Positions 18,194-26,556 are shown, numbered from the stretch's first letter. The stretch: 64,000 nt of DNA from CAWJLS01 sp963843755 (GCA_963843755.1 CAWJLS010000002.1:248001-312000), one strand, 5' to 3'. Notes: generated by a model from the letters alone, not told the origin. Program-made: numbers and translations.

Positions 18194-18493
18194 TCACAGC
18201 CCGGACAGAATGGCCTCAACATCCCGAGCGCCGTGCAGGACCCGTGAGACTTCCACCGCTTCTGGCGATGCGCGGTAGATGACCAGGTAGCGTCTGACAG
18301 GCCAGAAGCGGAACGGCTCGGACGTCAGGTCCTCCCGGGAGTGCCCGATCTCGGGCGTGTCCGTCAAGCGCTCCATGGCTTTGCGGATCTCCGCCAAGAC
18401 CCGAATCGCCGCGTCCACGTTCTCGGAGGCGATGTACTCGGCGATCTCCTCGAGGTCGGCGGCCGCCTCGGGCGACAGGATCAGGGTTGCCAC
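18194..18493 (-). CDS. ParE/RelE-superfamily toxin
   Basis: 99 residues beginning MATLILSPEAAADLEEIAEYI and carrying the ParE signature IGHSREDL...FRFWPVRRYLVIYR and RVLHGARDVEAIL. ParE toxins poison gyrase; related RelE proteins cleave mRNA. Sequence fits ParE best by its N-terminal helix and VIYR strand. It lies 3 bp downstream of its antitoxin gene, in the order antitoxin then toxin, usual for parDE. Confidence 0.85.
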   Translation of the reverse strand: MATLILSPEAAADLEEIAEYIASENVDAAIRVLAEIRKAMERLTDTPEIGHSREDLTSEPFRFWPVRRYLVIYRASPEAVEVSRVLHGARDVEAILSGL

Positions 18494-18496
18494 GCG

Positions 18497-18784
18497 CTAC
18501 CGCTTCTTGGGGTGCCGGGCACGCCGCTCCAGGCTGGCCTCGAGATCGGCAAAGACCTTCTCAGCGACCACACCTTCGCCCCGATCGAGCGACGCGAAGC
18601 CCGCATCGATCTTCTCGCGGACTTGGTCGAGAGCCTCGCGCCGCAACCGGTCGCGCTCCTCCAGGAGCCGCAAACCATCACGGACGACCTCACTGGCGGA
18701 GAGGTAGCGCCCCGAAGCCACCTTGGCGCTGATCAGCTCTTCGAGCTCAGGGGTGAGAGAGACATTGAGAGTGCGTCGACTCAT
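18497..18784 (-). CDS. ParD-like antitoxin
   Basis: 95 residues from ATG 18784. The N-terminus MSRRTLNVSLTPELEELI with GRYLSASEVVRDGLRLLEE is a ribbon-helix-helix/ParD DNA-binding domain. It is followed by a long charged helix (REALDQVREKIDAGFASLD) that would wrap the toxin. The partner of the downstream ParE-like gene; RHH dimers usually repress their own operon. Confidence 0.85.
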   Translation of the reverse strand: MSRRTLNVSLTPELEELISAKVASGRYLSASEVVRDGLRLLEERDRLRREALDQVREKIDAGFASLDRGEGVVAEKVFADLEASLERRARHPKKR

Positions 18785-18890
18785 GGGATCACCAGAGTAG
18801 CACACTGTGCCACATCCCGGAGGGGAGCATGGGGAGAGAAGAAGGCCCGGGCGGAAGCCAGTCCTCCGCCCGGCCCTTCGATCCGGTCGC

Positions 18891-19205
18891 CTACAACGCC
18901 CGGATTACCAGCTCCCCGTCCTCCACCTCCACGGAGTAGCGCTGGCCGATCGGAAAGCCGCTCTCCTGGAGCCAGTTGCCTGACAGCCGGATCATGGGCA
19001 ACACCTTCCCCCGCTCCGCCCCCTGCCCCGGCCGGTAGAGGGGGTGAATCCGCGCCAGCCGCCGCCCCTCCCGGTCGAACCGCGGCCGGCGCTTCCGAAG
19101 AGCCAACGCCCCGTCAGCCCGCTCCGCGACCTCACCCACCGGACCGGTGAGCGCCGAGATCAGCGCACACGGCCCCCGGGGCTTCGTCTTCCGCCGCGGG
19201 CCCAT
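18891..19205 (-). CDS. SymE-like toxin-family protein
   Basis: 104 residues. The C-terminal third (MIRLSGNWLQESGFPIGQRY then VEVEDGELVI) matches the SymE toxin core, an AbrB-derived swapped-hairpin barrel. The N-terminal half is basic and Arg-rich, as often seen in such proteins. SymE family members are SOS-linked endoribonuclease-type toxins in enterobacteria; function here is inferred. The 5' end overlaps the upstream truncated frame by 46 bp. Confidence 0.7.
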   Translation of the reverse strand: MGPRRKTKPRGPCALISALTGPVGEVAERADGALALRKRRPRFDREGRRLARIHPLYRPGQGAERGKVLPMIRLSGNWLQESGFPIGQRYSVEVEDGELVIRAL

Positions 19206-19641
19206 CGGGCCACCTCCCCGGAGCCGGCCGCCAGTTCGGAGAGAATCCTCCCCACCCGCGCCAACGTCTCATCCCCCACGGACAGCAGGTAGTGAGCCAG
19301 CGCCAGCGGCCGCACCCGCAGCCCGTCCAGCACCGTCAACACAGCCGGCAGGTCCTCGTTCCAGCCGAGGACCGTGCCGAGATCCCCATCAAGATCAGAG
19401 CGCCCGTCCCTCCATCCGGAGACCAGGAGGTACAGATCCTCCTCCGCATCCAGATCCTCCACCAGCGCGAACCGCGGCGCCCGCCCGGTCAACGGCAACG
19501 CCGTAGCGGTCAGGTACGCGAGATCCGGATCGGCCAGGCACGCCCGCGGCGCCGGCTCCCCGGCACAGAGACACCTCCAGGGGAATGGCGGCGCCTCGCG
19601 TCGGCGGGACGGAGGGACGATCTCCGCCGGCTGGACTGAAA
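19160..19641 (-). pseudogene. Hypothetical gene whose 5' end is cut by the IS66 element
   Basis: A frame with protein-like composition (FALVEDLDAEEDLYLLVSGW, TVLGWNEDLPAVLTVLDGLR, HYLLSVGDETLARVGRILSE) runs leftward out of the left inverted repeat of the IS66 element and overlaps the SymE start. No credible start remains between the element and the coding patch. It is probably the 3' remnant of a gene in the same operon as the SymE-like gene. The family is unknown. Confidence 0.45.
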
Positions 19642-19712
19642 GTAAGTCCTCGCCCCACCCCACCTGGACAGCCAGATCTTCCTGGTGTAGCCGGCCGGGG
19701 GCCGGCGTCTTC

Positions 19713-21218
19713 TCAGCCGAGCAGATCGCGAGGCAGGGTGACGGTGCCGGGGACGTCGAGGGCGGCCCACGTGGCCCGGGTGAGGTAGGCGCTGGGCTCG
19801 ACACCGGCGAGCTTGGCGGACTCGAGGAGGCTGTAGAGGATGGCCGCCACTTCGGTCCCGCGCTTCGATCGCGAGCCGTAGTGATTCTTGCGGCCGACGA
19901 CGATCCCGCGCAGCTCACGCTCGGCGAGGTTGTTGTCGAGCGGGATGTGGGGGTTGTCGAGGAAGCGAGTCAGCCCCGTCCAGTGCTCTTCGAGGTAGCC
20001 GATCGCCTTGCCAATGCCACTCTTGGGCAGCACGTCGTGCTTGGTGCTGTGGGCCCAGGCGCCGAGCTCGTCGACCAGGGGTTTGGAGTCCTCGGCGCGG
20101 AGCGCACGGCGCAGCTCGAGGACCTCGGGCGGCTCCGGCACCTCGACGCATGGGACTCTGCGCTCGACCTCGAAGAGCTTGCTCATCAGCTCAAGAGGCC
20201 GCTCGCACTCCTTCGGGTAGTTGGGCTCGGCTTCGACGAATTTCCTCCGTGCATGGGCCCAGCAGTGGGCCAGGCTCATGGTAGGACCGGCGCGGGAGGC
20301 GAGCGTCTGGTAGGCCTTGTACCCGTCGCACATCACCACGCCCTCGTAGCCGGAGAGGATCGACTGCGCGCCCTTGGCCGAGCGGGTTCCGCACAGCCGG
20401 TAGAAGACCGCTTCTCGGCTCGCGACGCTCCAGACCCACCACTTCGAGGTCCCCTGGCGCGTCATCAGTGGCCAGTGGGTCTCGTCGGCGTGGACCACCG
20501 GAGACGCGAGGATCAGCGGATGGAGCGCCCGGTAGCTCGGCTCAAGCACCCGGGCCAGGGCATCGATCTGGTCCCACAGCGTCTGGGAGGTGACCTCCAG
20601 GCCCTGGCGGGCCATGATCCGGCTCTGGCGCTCGAGCGGCAGGTGGTCGAGGTATTTGCCGACCGCCACCTCGACGGCGACTTCCGGCGCATAGCGCCCG
20701 CCCGGGATCAGCTTCGGCGGGGCCGGCGCGGTGACCACCGCGGCGTTGCACCGGCAGCGGTATTTCTGGCGCCGGCGCTTGACCAGCACGAAGTGGCGCT
20801 GGACGACGCTGATCTCCTCGGACTCCTCGGCCTGCTCACCCATCGGCTCGAGCGTGCCGCCGCAGACCGAGCAGTCCCGTCGATCTTCGGGAAGCTCGCA
20901 CGTCTCTTCGACCACCGGAAGCTCCGGCTGAGCGGTCGGACCGTGGCCCGTCTGCGGTTTCGGATCGGGAGCCGGCCCTGGGCTTCTGCGGGGCCGCCTT
21001 TCTGAGGAGGCACTGAAGATCGTCCGCTCACGCCGCGCGAGCATCTCTTTGAGCTGATCGATCTCGAGCTGCAAGGTGGCCGCGTCGGTCCCCTTGAGCC
21101 GACCGAGCTCCAAGGTCAGCTTTTCGATTCGCTGGTGAAGGTGGTGATTCTCACGCTCGAGCAGCAGCGCGACCTGCCGCAAGACATCCGGTCGCTGCTC
21201 GTGCTCGATCGAAATCAT
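19713..21218 (-). CDS. tnpC: IS66 transposase
   Basis: 501 residues: N-terminal coiled coil (LLERENHHLHQRIEKLTLEL), a zinc-finger-like CSVCGGTLEPMG, a basic linker (KRRRQKYRCRC) and the DDE domain. Catalytic candidates are Asp in VVHADETHWP, Asp in VMCDGYKAYQ and Glu in LDNNLAERELRGIVVGRKN. Length and motifs are normal for IS66 transposases, so the element may still be active. Confidence 0.92.
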   Translation of the reverse strand: MISIEHEQRPDVLRQVALLLERENHHLHQRIEKLTLELGRLKGTDAATLQLEIDQLKEMLARRERTIFSASSERRPRRSPGPAPDPKPQTGHGPTAQPELPVVEETCELPEDRRDCSVCGGTLEPMGEQAEESEEISVVQRHFVLVKRRRQKYRCRCNAAVVTAPAPPKLIPGGRYAPEVAVEVAVGKYLDHLPLERQSRIMARQGLEVTSQTLWDQIDALARVLEPSYRALHPLILASPVVHADETHWPLMTRQGTSKWWVWSVASREAVFYRLCGTRSAKGAQSILSGYEGVVMCDGYKAYQTLASRAGPTMSLAHCWAHARRKFVEAEPNYPKECERPLELMSKLFEVERRVPCVEVPEPPEVLELRRALRAEDSKPLVDELGAWAHSTKHDVLPKSGIGKAIGYLEEHWTGLTRFLDNPHIPLDNNLAERELRGIVVGRKNHYGSRSKRGTEVAAILYSLLESAKLAGVEPSAYLTRATWAALDVPGTVTLPRDLLG

Positions 21219-21232
21219 CGAGGAGAATTAGA

Positions 21233-21613
21233 TCACGAGCGGGCCTCGAAAGCAACCTTTTTCCGCGCGAAGATCGGCGGCGAAAGCTCGACCTTGCCGA
21301 CCAGTTTGCTGCCCTCGAGAAACAACGCCAGCTCGCTCATCGTCAGCCGCAGACGAGCCCGTCCCGGCTCGCGCCAGAGACTGACGAAACGGCCCTGCTC
21401 GAGCCGCTTGCTGTAGATGCACAGCCCCGTCCCGTCCCACACCAGGACCTTCGCCAGCGTCCGCGACCGGTTGACGAATAGAAAGAGATCCCCCGACGTC
21501 GGACTGCGACCGAGCTCGCGCGTGACCAGCCCGGAGAGCCCGTCGAAACCCTTTCGAAGATCCGCCGGCGCACCGTAGGCGTAGACCCCGACCTGCCGGG
21601 TCGAACCGATCAT
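21233..21613 (-). CDS. tnpB: IS66 Orf2 accessory protein
   Basis: 126 residues with the IS66 Orf2 hallmarks AYGAPADLRKGFDGLSGLV, GDLFLFVNRSRTLAKVLVWD and GLCIYSKRLEQGRF. Its ATG overlaps the tnpA stop (ATGA), giving coupled translation. It is required with TnpA and TnpC for IS66 transposition. Confidence 0.92.
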   Translation of the reverse strand: MIGSTRQVGVYAYGAPADLRKGFDGLSGLVTRELGRSPTSGDLFLFVNRSRTLAKVLVWDGTGLCIYSKRLEQGRFVSLWREPGRARLRLTMSELALFLEGSKLVGKVELSPPIFARKKVAFEARS

Positions 21614-22005
21614 CCCAGCGCCTCGAGCAGCACGGCTACCTCATCGAGCCCCAGGCCCTCCACCCGGTGCCCCGCTGCGGTCACCAGGACCAGACCGGCG
21701 CCAGGCGACGACATCTCGCTCCCGGGCTCCTCCGCTTCGATCAGCTCCACCGGGCGTAGATCCGTCCGCCGGCAAGACGCCGACAGCCCGGACTGCTCCT
21801 CCTGCTCGAGCCACCGCTCCAGGGTCCCGGAGGCGAGACCCAGCCGCCGCGCAGTCGAGCTCATCGGCCCGCCGCGGTTCAGTAGCTCCCGCCCGATCTC
21901 GATTGCTTCGCACCGAAGCTCCTCAGGGTACCGGGCTCCCCGGCCCGGCCGGCCACCGAAGTGCATCCCCACCTGCGTGCGGAACCACGTGATGCGCTCC
22001 TCCAT
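21610..22005 (-). CDS. tnpA: IS66 Orf1 protein (helix-turn-helix)
   Basis: 131 residues from ATG 22005, chosen for AAGGAGG seven bases upstream. It carries a helix-turn-helix (MSSTARRLGLASGTLERWLE) and a C-terminal strand region (GLVLVTAAGHRVEGLGLDEV). It is the first gene of the element, transcribed from near the right inverted repeat. Confidence 0.85.
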   Translation of the reverse strand: MEERITWFRTQVGMHFGGRPGRGARYPEELRCEAIEIGRELLNRGGPMSSTARRLGLASGTLERWLEQEEQSGLSASCRRTDLRPVELIEAEEPGSEMSSPGAGLVLVTAAGHRVEGLGLDEVAVLLEALG

Positions 22006-22081
22006 CGTGCTGCCTCCTTTCCGCGAGGCAGCCTGCATCACCGGTCGCCGCTTGGCTAGACGGGGTAGGGCGAGGTGTTAC

Positions 22082-22445
22082 CGAGCCCCTTGCGCAGAAA
22101 CGGGCGCTGGACGTACAGCCGGACGAGCTGCGCGTCGACTTTGCCGGAGCTCGCCGCCTCCACCGGTGAGGGGCTACTCACTGTGACTTCGGCGAACGCC
22201 ACCAGGTGGGGCTCGTCGCCCTTCTCTCCGGCGAAGCGCTCGGCCAGCAGGAAGGTGGTCGCCGGGTCGGCGAGGCGGTTCGCGAAGGCCTCCTGTGAAT
22301 AGCCGGTGAGCACTTCGCGCGCGAGGTCGGGACGGATGCCGCCCTTGGCGTAGGTGTCGAGGAACACCTGGGTCGCCAGGACGGCGATGCACAGGGCGTC
22401 GTCCTCCCGGCCCCGGCGGATCGTGATGGTCTTGGGAGCCGTCAT
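22082..22445 (-). pseudogene. GNAT acetyltransferase cut at its C-terminus by IS66
   Basis: From ATG 22445 the frame gives a GNAT N-terminal half: TITIRRGREDDALCIAVLA, EVLTGYSQEAFANRL and the strand HLVAFAEVTVSS followed by AQLVRLYVQRPFLRKGLG. The acetyl-CoA motif (R/QxxGxG/A) is just reached when the IS66 inverted repeat begins. The frame then runs a few codons into the element and stops at 22056. About 50 residues forming the rest of the cofactor site are missing, so it is inactive. Confidence 0.75.
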
Positions 22446-22479
22446 GGGGAGACCATCGTTGCGCCCTTCCGGTTCATGA

Positions 22480-22594
22480 TCACTCCGAAGAGCGGTCCCG
22501 ATAGCCGAGGACCTCGAGGCCGTCGATCCGGCGGATGTGCTGCTCTGAATTGCTTCTGCTGGAGATCGATGAGGAACGAGGTGTCCAGGCTCAA
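22480..22594 (-). pseudogene. VapC (PIN) toxin remnant with large internal deletion
   Basis: A TTG at 22594 overlaps the stop of the upstream antitoxin (TTGA) and begins the PIN N-terminus LSLDTSFLIDLQQKQF. After about 17 codons the sequence jumps, out of frame, to the PIN C-terminus (EQHIRRIDGLEVLGYRDRSS, then TGA at 22482-22480). Around 100 residues with most acidic active-site residues are gone. A second copy of this C-terminal tail lies at 28238. Confidence 0.65.
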
Positions 22595-23004
22595 TCGGAC
22601 TGCCACGGGTCCTCCGGCGGAGCGTCGGAGCGCTGGGCTTCCTCCAGCCGGTCGAGGACGGACGAATCCGACAGGGGTGCTTCTTCGAGGGCGCTCAACA
22701 GTCCGGCCGCCGTCTTGCGCTCGTCCTGCCACCGAGCCCCCTTGATCACCCGCGAGAAGGACTCGTCGGACGGTAAGCCTCTCCCGGCTTCGTGGGTCTC
22801 GGCGGACCGGGCGATCTGTCGCATGAGGGATCGGTTCTGGAGCACGTACAGGGTCTCGCGATCACGCTCCCAATCTTCGGCGCCGACGACGACGAAGCTC
22901 TCTCCGTCGCGGCGGGTGACGCGGAGCGGCTCGTGATCCCGGAGAACATCGTCGACCGCCTCCCGGAGCTTGGTACGGAACGTCTCTACCGACATCTCGC
23001 GCAT
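22591..23004 (-). CDS. Chimeric antitoxin: Phd/YefM N-terminus joined to VapB-type C-terminus
   Basis: 137 residues. Residues 1-76 are a Phd/YefM antitoxin (MSVETFRTKLREAVDDVLRD, RVTRRDGESFVVVGAEDWE). Residues 77-137 align without gaps, apart from the last residue, to the C-terminal part of the VapB-like antitoxin at 26675. Shared segments are DESFS-VIK, KTAA-LLSALE-AP and DAPPEDPW. The junction at about residue 76 joins a YefM DNA-binding/toxin-binding module to a VapB toxin-binding tail. Downstream lies only a broken vapC. A chimera by recombination between two modules is likely; the protein could still bind DNA. Confidence 0.7.
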   Translation of the reverse strand: MREMSVETFRTKLREAVDDVLRDHEPLRVTRRDGESFVVVGAEDWERDRETLYVLQNRSLMRQIARSAETHEAGRGLPSDESFSRVIKGARWQDERKTAAGLLSALEEAPLSDSSVLDRLEEAQRSDAPPEDPWQSD

Positions 23005-23158
23005 GATGTTCTCCTCAGCTCGGACGGTACGCAGTTCCCGGACAACCAGTCAAGGGCGGGCGCGTGGCGCGAGGTGATGGCCGAGAGGGTCGTCAGCAGG
23101 AGCCCCAGCGTGGGGTCTGGGCGTGGTACGCTGTCTGTACTACAGGTAGCCCAAGGCC

Positions 23159-23422
23159 ATGACGACTGTCCGCCTCGACACAGAGCTCGAAACCACCCTG
23201 GAGCGCCTCGCGCGGCAGCGGGGGCAGACCAAGTCCGACGTGATCCGCGACGCGATCGAGCATCTCGCACGGGAGCAGGAGGCGAGCGGAGGTACCGCGC
23301 TCGAACGTCTGCGGCCGTTCATCGGGATCGCTGACAGCGGAGGGCGCCAGCTCTCCCGCCAGACCGGGCGGCGCTTCCGCGAGATGCTCGAGGAGAGGCG
23401 CCGTGCGGGCCGTTCTGATTGA
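23159..23422 (+). CDS. Ribbon-helix-helix antitoxin
   Basis: 87 residues. MTTVRLDTELETTLERLARQ and KSDVIRDAIEHLARE form a classic RHH DNA-binding domain (CopG/MetJ-like); the C-terminal half (RQLSRQTGRRFREMLEERR) would bind the toxin. The 3' end overlaps the toxin gene by 20 bp, giving coupled expression. Confidence 0.85.
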   Translation: MTTVRLDTELETTLERLARQRGQTKSDVIRDAIEHLAREQEASGGTALERLRPFIGIADSGGRQLSRQTGRRFREMLEERRRAGRSD

Positions 23423-23813
23423 CGCCGGGCCTCTCGTTGCCCTCTTGGACCGGAGTGACGGCGAGCACCAGACGGTGATCTCGACTCTTGCGACGATCCG
23501 CGACCCGCTGGTCACCGTCTGGCCCGTCGTGGTCGAGGCGATGTACCTTCTCGGCTTCTCCTGGGCGGCGCAGGAGGGCCTCTGGGAGATGCTCGAGACG
23601 GGCGGCGTCACCCTCCTGCCGCTGGAGGACGAGGACTTCTCCCGCATGAAGAAGCTCATGGAGAAGTACCAGGACCTTCCCATGGACCTCGCCGACGCCG
23701 CCCTGGTCCGGGTCGCCGAGCGCGAGAACCTCTCACGGGTCTTCACCTTGGACCAGCGCGACTTCCGGGTCTACCGGCGCCAGCGGAAGGGCAGCTTCAC
23801 CCTGCTTCCGTGA
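23403..23813 (+). CDS. VapC-type PIN-domain toxin (intact)
   Basis: 136 residues from GTG 23403. The four acidic positions of the PIN ribonuclease site are visible: Asp in LIDAGPLVALLD, Glu in VVVEAMYLL, Asp in DLADAALVRVAE, and Asp in TLDQRDFRVY. Such toxins cleave tRNA or rRNA. With the upstream RHH gene it makes a complete type II module, the only fully intact PIN module on this side of the duplication. Confidence 0.88.
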   Translation: MRAVLIDAGPLVALLDRSDGEHQTVISTLATIRDPLVTVWPVVVEAMYLLGFSWAAQEGLWEMLETGGVTLLPLEDEDFSRMKKLMEKYQDLPMDLADAALVRVAERENLSRVFTLDQRDFRVYRRQRKGSFTLLP

Positions 23814-23902
23814 CGGTCGCCCGGCGGGATTCGTCGCGTCCTATCTCGGCGTGGAGCCGCGGTAGAAGACTCGGGTGGATTCCACTGGAACGGAGCGATC
23901 AG

Positions 23903-24745
23903 ATGGCATTTCCACAAGTTGCCCTCTTGCTGATACTTCTGACGGCTGCCGGACCCGCGACGGCCATGCCCCCGGATCTTTCCGGGCTCGAGGCTCTCGG
24001 CCGGGCTCTCTATGCAAAGGACCGGGCGGCCTGGCTTGCGACGGACCGCCTCCTGGAGTCGTACGGGCAGCAACCCGCGAACCTTCGGGGGTGGGTGACC
24101 GTTCCTTCGGGCGAGGGCTGGCGGGTGGACTTCGTGCAGGAAGAGGAGAACGGCGACGGCTACTGCAGCAAGCTGAGCGTTCCTGTCGACGGGGCTGAAG
24201 CTGGTTCCCTCCGCCGGCAGGACACTTGCGAGCCGTTGACGCCGGACCAGCGGGCGATGTTCCTGGCTCGCCAGACGGCGCTCTCGGCGCTGCGCACCCA
24301 GTGCACGAGCTCCTATAACACCGTCGTTCTGCCGCATCAGGGTCCGGAGGCCGCCTGGGCGGTCTACCTTCTGGCTGCCACGCAGGACCCCGGGGAGGTC
24401 GTCTTCGGCGGGCATGTTCGAGTGCTCGTCGCCGACGGGGGCACGCGGATCGTGGAGTACCAGAAATTGTCGAATGCCTGCCTGACACTCGACCTACCGC
24501 CCGCCGACCAAGGGCAGCCGGCTGCGCTGGTCGTCACTCACGTCCTCGATGACCATCCCATCGAAACGCATGTCTTCCTCAGTCTTGCCCACGGGCTGAA
24601 GCTCTACGTCCTCACCGAGTCCGCCATGTGGTCGGTGGACGAAGGCAAGATCCGCCTCCTCATGGACGGCGACGACTTCAAGGCGTACATGGAGAGGGCC
24701 AGGGACGCGGCGGACCAAAAGAAGAGCGCTGGCAAGAACGGGTGA
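23903..24745 (+). CDS. Secreted hypothetical protein
   Basis: 280 residues from ATG 23903 (GGAG upstream), beginning with a signal peptide (MAFPQVALLLILLTAAGPATA). The mature chain alternates strands and helices: LYAKDRAAWLATDRLLESYG, GWVTVPSGEGWRVDFVQEE, VFGGHVRVLVADGG, ALVVTHVLDDHPIETHVFLS. Three Cys could form disulfides. It ends in a charged helix (MERARDAADQKKSAGKNG). The family is not recognised. It precedes the left copy of the 341-bp duplication. Confidence 0.65.
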   Translation: MAFPQVALLLILLTAAGPATAMPPDLSGLEALGRALYAKDRAAWLATDRLLESYGQQPANLRGWVTVPSGEGWRVDFVQEEENGDGYCSKLSVPVDGAEAGSLRRQDTCEPLTPDQRAMFLARQTALSALRTQCTSSYNTVVLPHQGPEAAWAVYLLAATQDPGEVVFGGHVRVLVADGGTRIVEYQKLSNACLTLDLPPADQGQPAALVVTHVLDDHPIETHVFLSLAHGLKLYVLTESAMWSVDEGKIRLLMDGDDFKAYMERARDAADQKKSAGKNG

Positions 24746-24814
24746 TCGGTCAAGGCAAGGTCGATCTTCTCTGTCGACCCACCCCTCTGCCGCCTCCGCA
24801 GGAGGACGCCGGTG

Positions 24815-25155
24815 TACGGATGGGCCACGGCGCGCCGGTTTCCAAACGCTGAGGACTCCGTTGAGGGAAGTTGCACTGGCGGCTCCGAGACCCTCGCCGA
24901 GGTACTGGTGTGCCCGGCATGCCGCGAGGCGAAGCGCAAGTGGCTGCGCGCCCATCCCGAGCTGCCGGCCAGGTACCGGTAGCGACCGTTCGGGCTCGAG
25001 AGCTCCGGGTCGATCGCGCGCCGGTCCGCGACCGAGCCGATCACGGCTTGCCGGTTCGCCGCCGCCACCAGTCGAGGATCTGGTCTTCGCCGATGGGGCG
25101 GTCGTCGGCGGGGATGCGGAGGCTCGCGCGGACCGCGCCCCAGGTGCCGCGGTCG
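24815..25155. repeat. 341-bp duplication, left copy
   Basis: Aligns over its full length without indels to 27871-28211 (constant offset 3056). It contains the 3' end of a TonB-like gene and the 3' end of a DUF2238 gene, facing each other. In this copy the TonB-like gene is only a fragment while the DUF2238 gene is complete. Confidence 0.85.
24818..24982 (+). pseudogene. 3' fragment of a TonB-like gene (copy of 27286-28038)
   Basis: The last 37 codons read SETLAEVLVCPACREAKRKW and LRAHPELPARYR before TAG at 24980, almost the same as the end of the intact gene near 28038. The preceding stretch is homologous at the DNA level but frame-broken. A leader sequence GCCGCCTCCGCAGGAGGAC found before the intact gene (27028) also occurs at 24789, so this was once a whole gene with a large internal deletion. 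Confidence 0.7.
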
Positions 25156-25745
25156 ACGGTCATCGCCACGGCGAAGGTGATCGCCATGGCCAGGAGCGCG
25201 CCGAGGCCGGCGACGCCCATGTCCTTCTGGGCGTCCCAGACGTCGCCCTGGGCGCCGAGGAAGGCGAGGCCGGCTTCGGGATTGACCTTCACCGCGGCCA
25301 GCCACTCGAGGATCTCGTAGATGGCTGAGAAGGCGAGGGTGAGCTCGACGGGCAGGTAGTAGTTCCAGAAGCCCTTCGCCCGCGAGATGCGGATGAACAC
25401 TTCGCGCACCGGGTAGGCGACCAGGAATCCGAAGCAGAAGTGCACCAGCCGGTCGTACATGTTGCGGTCGGCGCCGACCCAGTGCTGGAGGGTGAACCCG
25501 AAGGGGACCTCCGCGTAGGTGTAGTGCGAGCCGATGACGTGGAGGATCATGAACAGGGTCAGCAGGGTGTAGGAGATGAGGGAGAGCCGGAACCAGCGGC
25601 CGAGGAGGAGGATCAGCGGCACGCCGGCGAAGACGAGGTAGTTCTCGAGCAGCCAGTCGTCGGGGAAGACCGGTCGGATGGCGGCCCACACCCAGACCGC
25701 GGCGAAGGCCAGGAACAGCCCCAGCAGATAGAGACCTCGGCGCAT
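25041..25745 (-). CDS. DUF2238 (YjdF-type) inner-membrane protein
   Basis: 234 residues from ATG 25745, with GGAGGTG upstream. Six hydrophobic helices are apparent (for example YLLGLFLAFAAVWVWAAI, YLVFAGVPLILLLG, SYTLLTLFMILHVIGSHYTY, LVHFCFGFLVAYPV). Conserved polar blocks fit DUF2238: HVIGSHYTYAEVP, NMYDRLVHFCFG, SAIYEILEW and GDVWDAQKDM. The Asp/His/Glu pattern in the membrane suggests metal binding or transport, but function is unknown. Its last 38 codons are duplicated at 28097. Confidence 0.88.
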   Translation of the reverse strand: MRRGLYLLGLFLAFAAVWVWAAIRPVFPDDWLLENYLVFAGVPLILLLGRWFRLSLISYTLLTLFMILHVIGSHYTYAEVPFGFTLQHWVGADRNMYDRLVHFCFGFLVAYPVREVFIRISRAKGFWNYYLPVELTLAFSAIYEILEWLAAVKVNPEAGLAFLGAQGDVWDAQKDMGVAGLGALLAMAITFAVAMTVDRGTWGAVRASLRIPADDRPIGEDQILDWWRRRTGKP

Positions 25746-25906
25746 GGAACACCTCCGCTTCCGGGTTGTGTCGTGGTGCGGAGGAGTCTACCGTCTCGGC
25801 CATCGGGCCCCGGCGCCAGAGTGCCACGCCAGGTGAGGTGGGCGTCGACGGGCTAGTTCGTGCAGGCTGGCGCGGTGCCGGGCGAGTCGAGGTCGGCGCG
25901 GCTCGA

Positions 25907-26341
25907 CTACCTCTCCCGGTCGCGACCGCGCCGACGGCTGAGCTCCCAGAACCCCCGCGGCGAGACCACGTCCAGATCCCGGACCGCGGAGTCGACCTCC
26001 AGGAGGTCCGGGTCGCCCGTGACGAGGACGTTGGCGCCCGCCTCGAGTGCCGAGGCCAGGACCCACGCGTCGTCCGGGTCCCGGACCTCGATCGATCCGA
26101 GGACCGGGCCGAGAGCCTCGCTCCGCGGCTGGACCGGATGCTCCCGAAGGAAGGCCAGGATTTCCGCCACGTCGGCCCGCGGCAGGCGGATCTTCTCGAC
26201 CAGCACGCGCTCCAACTCGGCGAGGACCACTTCGCCCAGGACCAGCTCGTGTTCGGCCAGGACGACGCGAACGACCTCCGCGCACAGGCCCCGCGTCGCG
26301 TAGGCGCTGACCAGGACATTGGTGTCGAGGAAGACCCTCAC
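25907..26341 (-). CDS. PIN-domain toxin (putative PIN_3 group VapC)
   Basis: 144 residues from GTG 26341, which overlaps the antitoxin stop (GTGA). Acidic site: Asp in FLDTNVLVSAY, Glu in VLAELERVL, Asp in DPDDAWVLASALEAGA and Asp in LVTGDPDLLEV. The order and the LVTGDxDLL motif fit the group of toxins annotated 'putative toxin-antitoxin toxin component, PIN family'. All residues are present, so it should be a working RNase. Confidence 0.88.
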   Translation of the reverse strand: MRVFLDTNVLVSAYATRGLCAEVVRVVLAEHELVLGEVVLAELERVLVEKIRLPRADVAEILAFLREHPVQPRSEALGPVLGSIEVRDPDDAWVLASALEAGANVLVTGDPDLLEVDSAVRDLDVVSPRGFWELSRRRGRDRER

Positions 26342-26556
26342 GAGACGTCGCGGAAGACATCCTCGTCGGTGAGATACCCGCGCGCCTCGGCGAACGGCAG
26401 GACCCGCTCGCGCATCTCCTCGAACCGCATCACGGCGAGCTGGCGGCGAAGCGCCTCGCGCGCCAGCTCGCTCCGCGTCTTCCCGGAGCGATCAGCCAAC
26501 TCTCGAAGGCTACGGTCGGTCTGTTCGTCGAGGCGGATGGTGAGGGCTGATTTCAT
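26338..26556 (-). CDS. Ribbon-helix-helix antitoxin
   Basis: 72 residues: MKSALTIRLDEQTDRSLREL and KTRSELAREALRRQLAV form an RHH domain; the acidic tail (EARGYLTDEDVFRDVS) should occupy the toxin's active site. Translationally coupled to the PIN toxin by GTGA overlap. Confidence 0.88.
   Translation of the reverse strand: MKSALTIRLDEQTDRSLRELADRSGKTRSELAREALRRQLAVMRFEEMRERVLPFAEARGYLTDEDVFRDVS

Larger units (their letters stand above)
19642..22081 (-). mobile_element. IS66-family insertion sequence, complete with inverted repeats
   Basis: Ends are GTAAGTCCTCGCCCCACCCC at 19642 and the complement of GTAACACCTCGCCCTACCCC ending at 22081, imperfect inverted repeats that start with GTAA as in IS66. 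Inside are tnpA, tnpB and tnpC in the usual order. The 8-bp flanks (GACTGAAA left, CGAGCCCC right) do not match, so no target duplication is seen. A flank was probably lost or exchanged after insertion. The element truncates a GNAT gene on the right and an unknown gene on the left. Confidence 0.85.
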
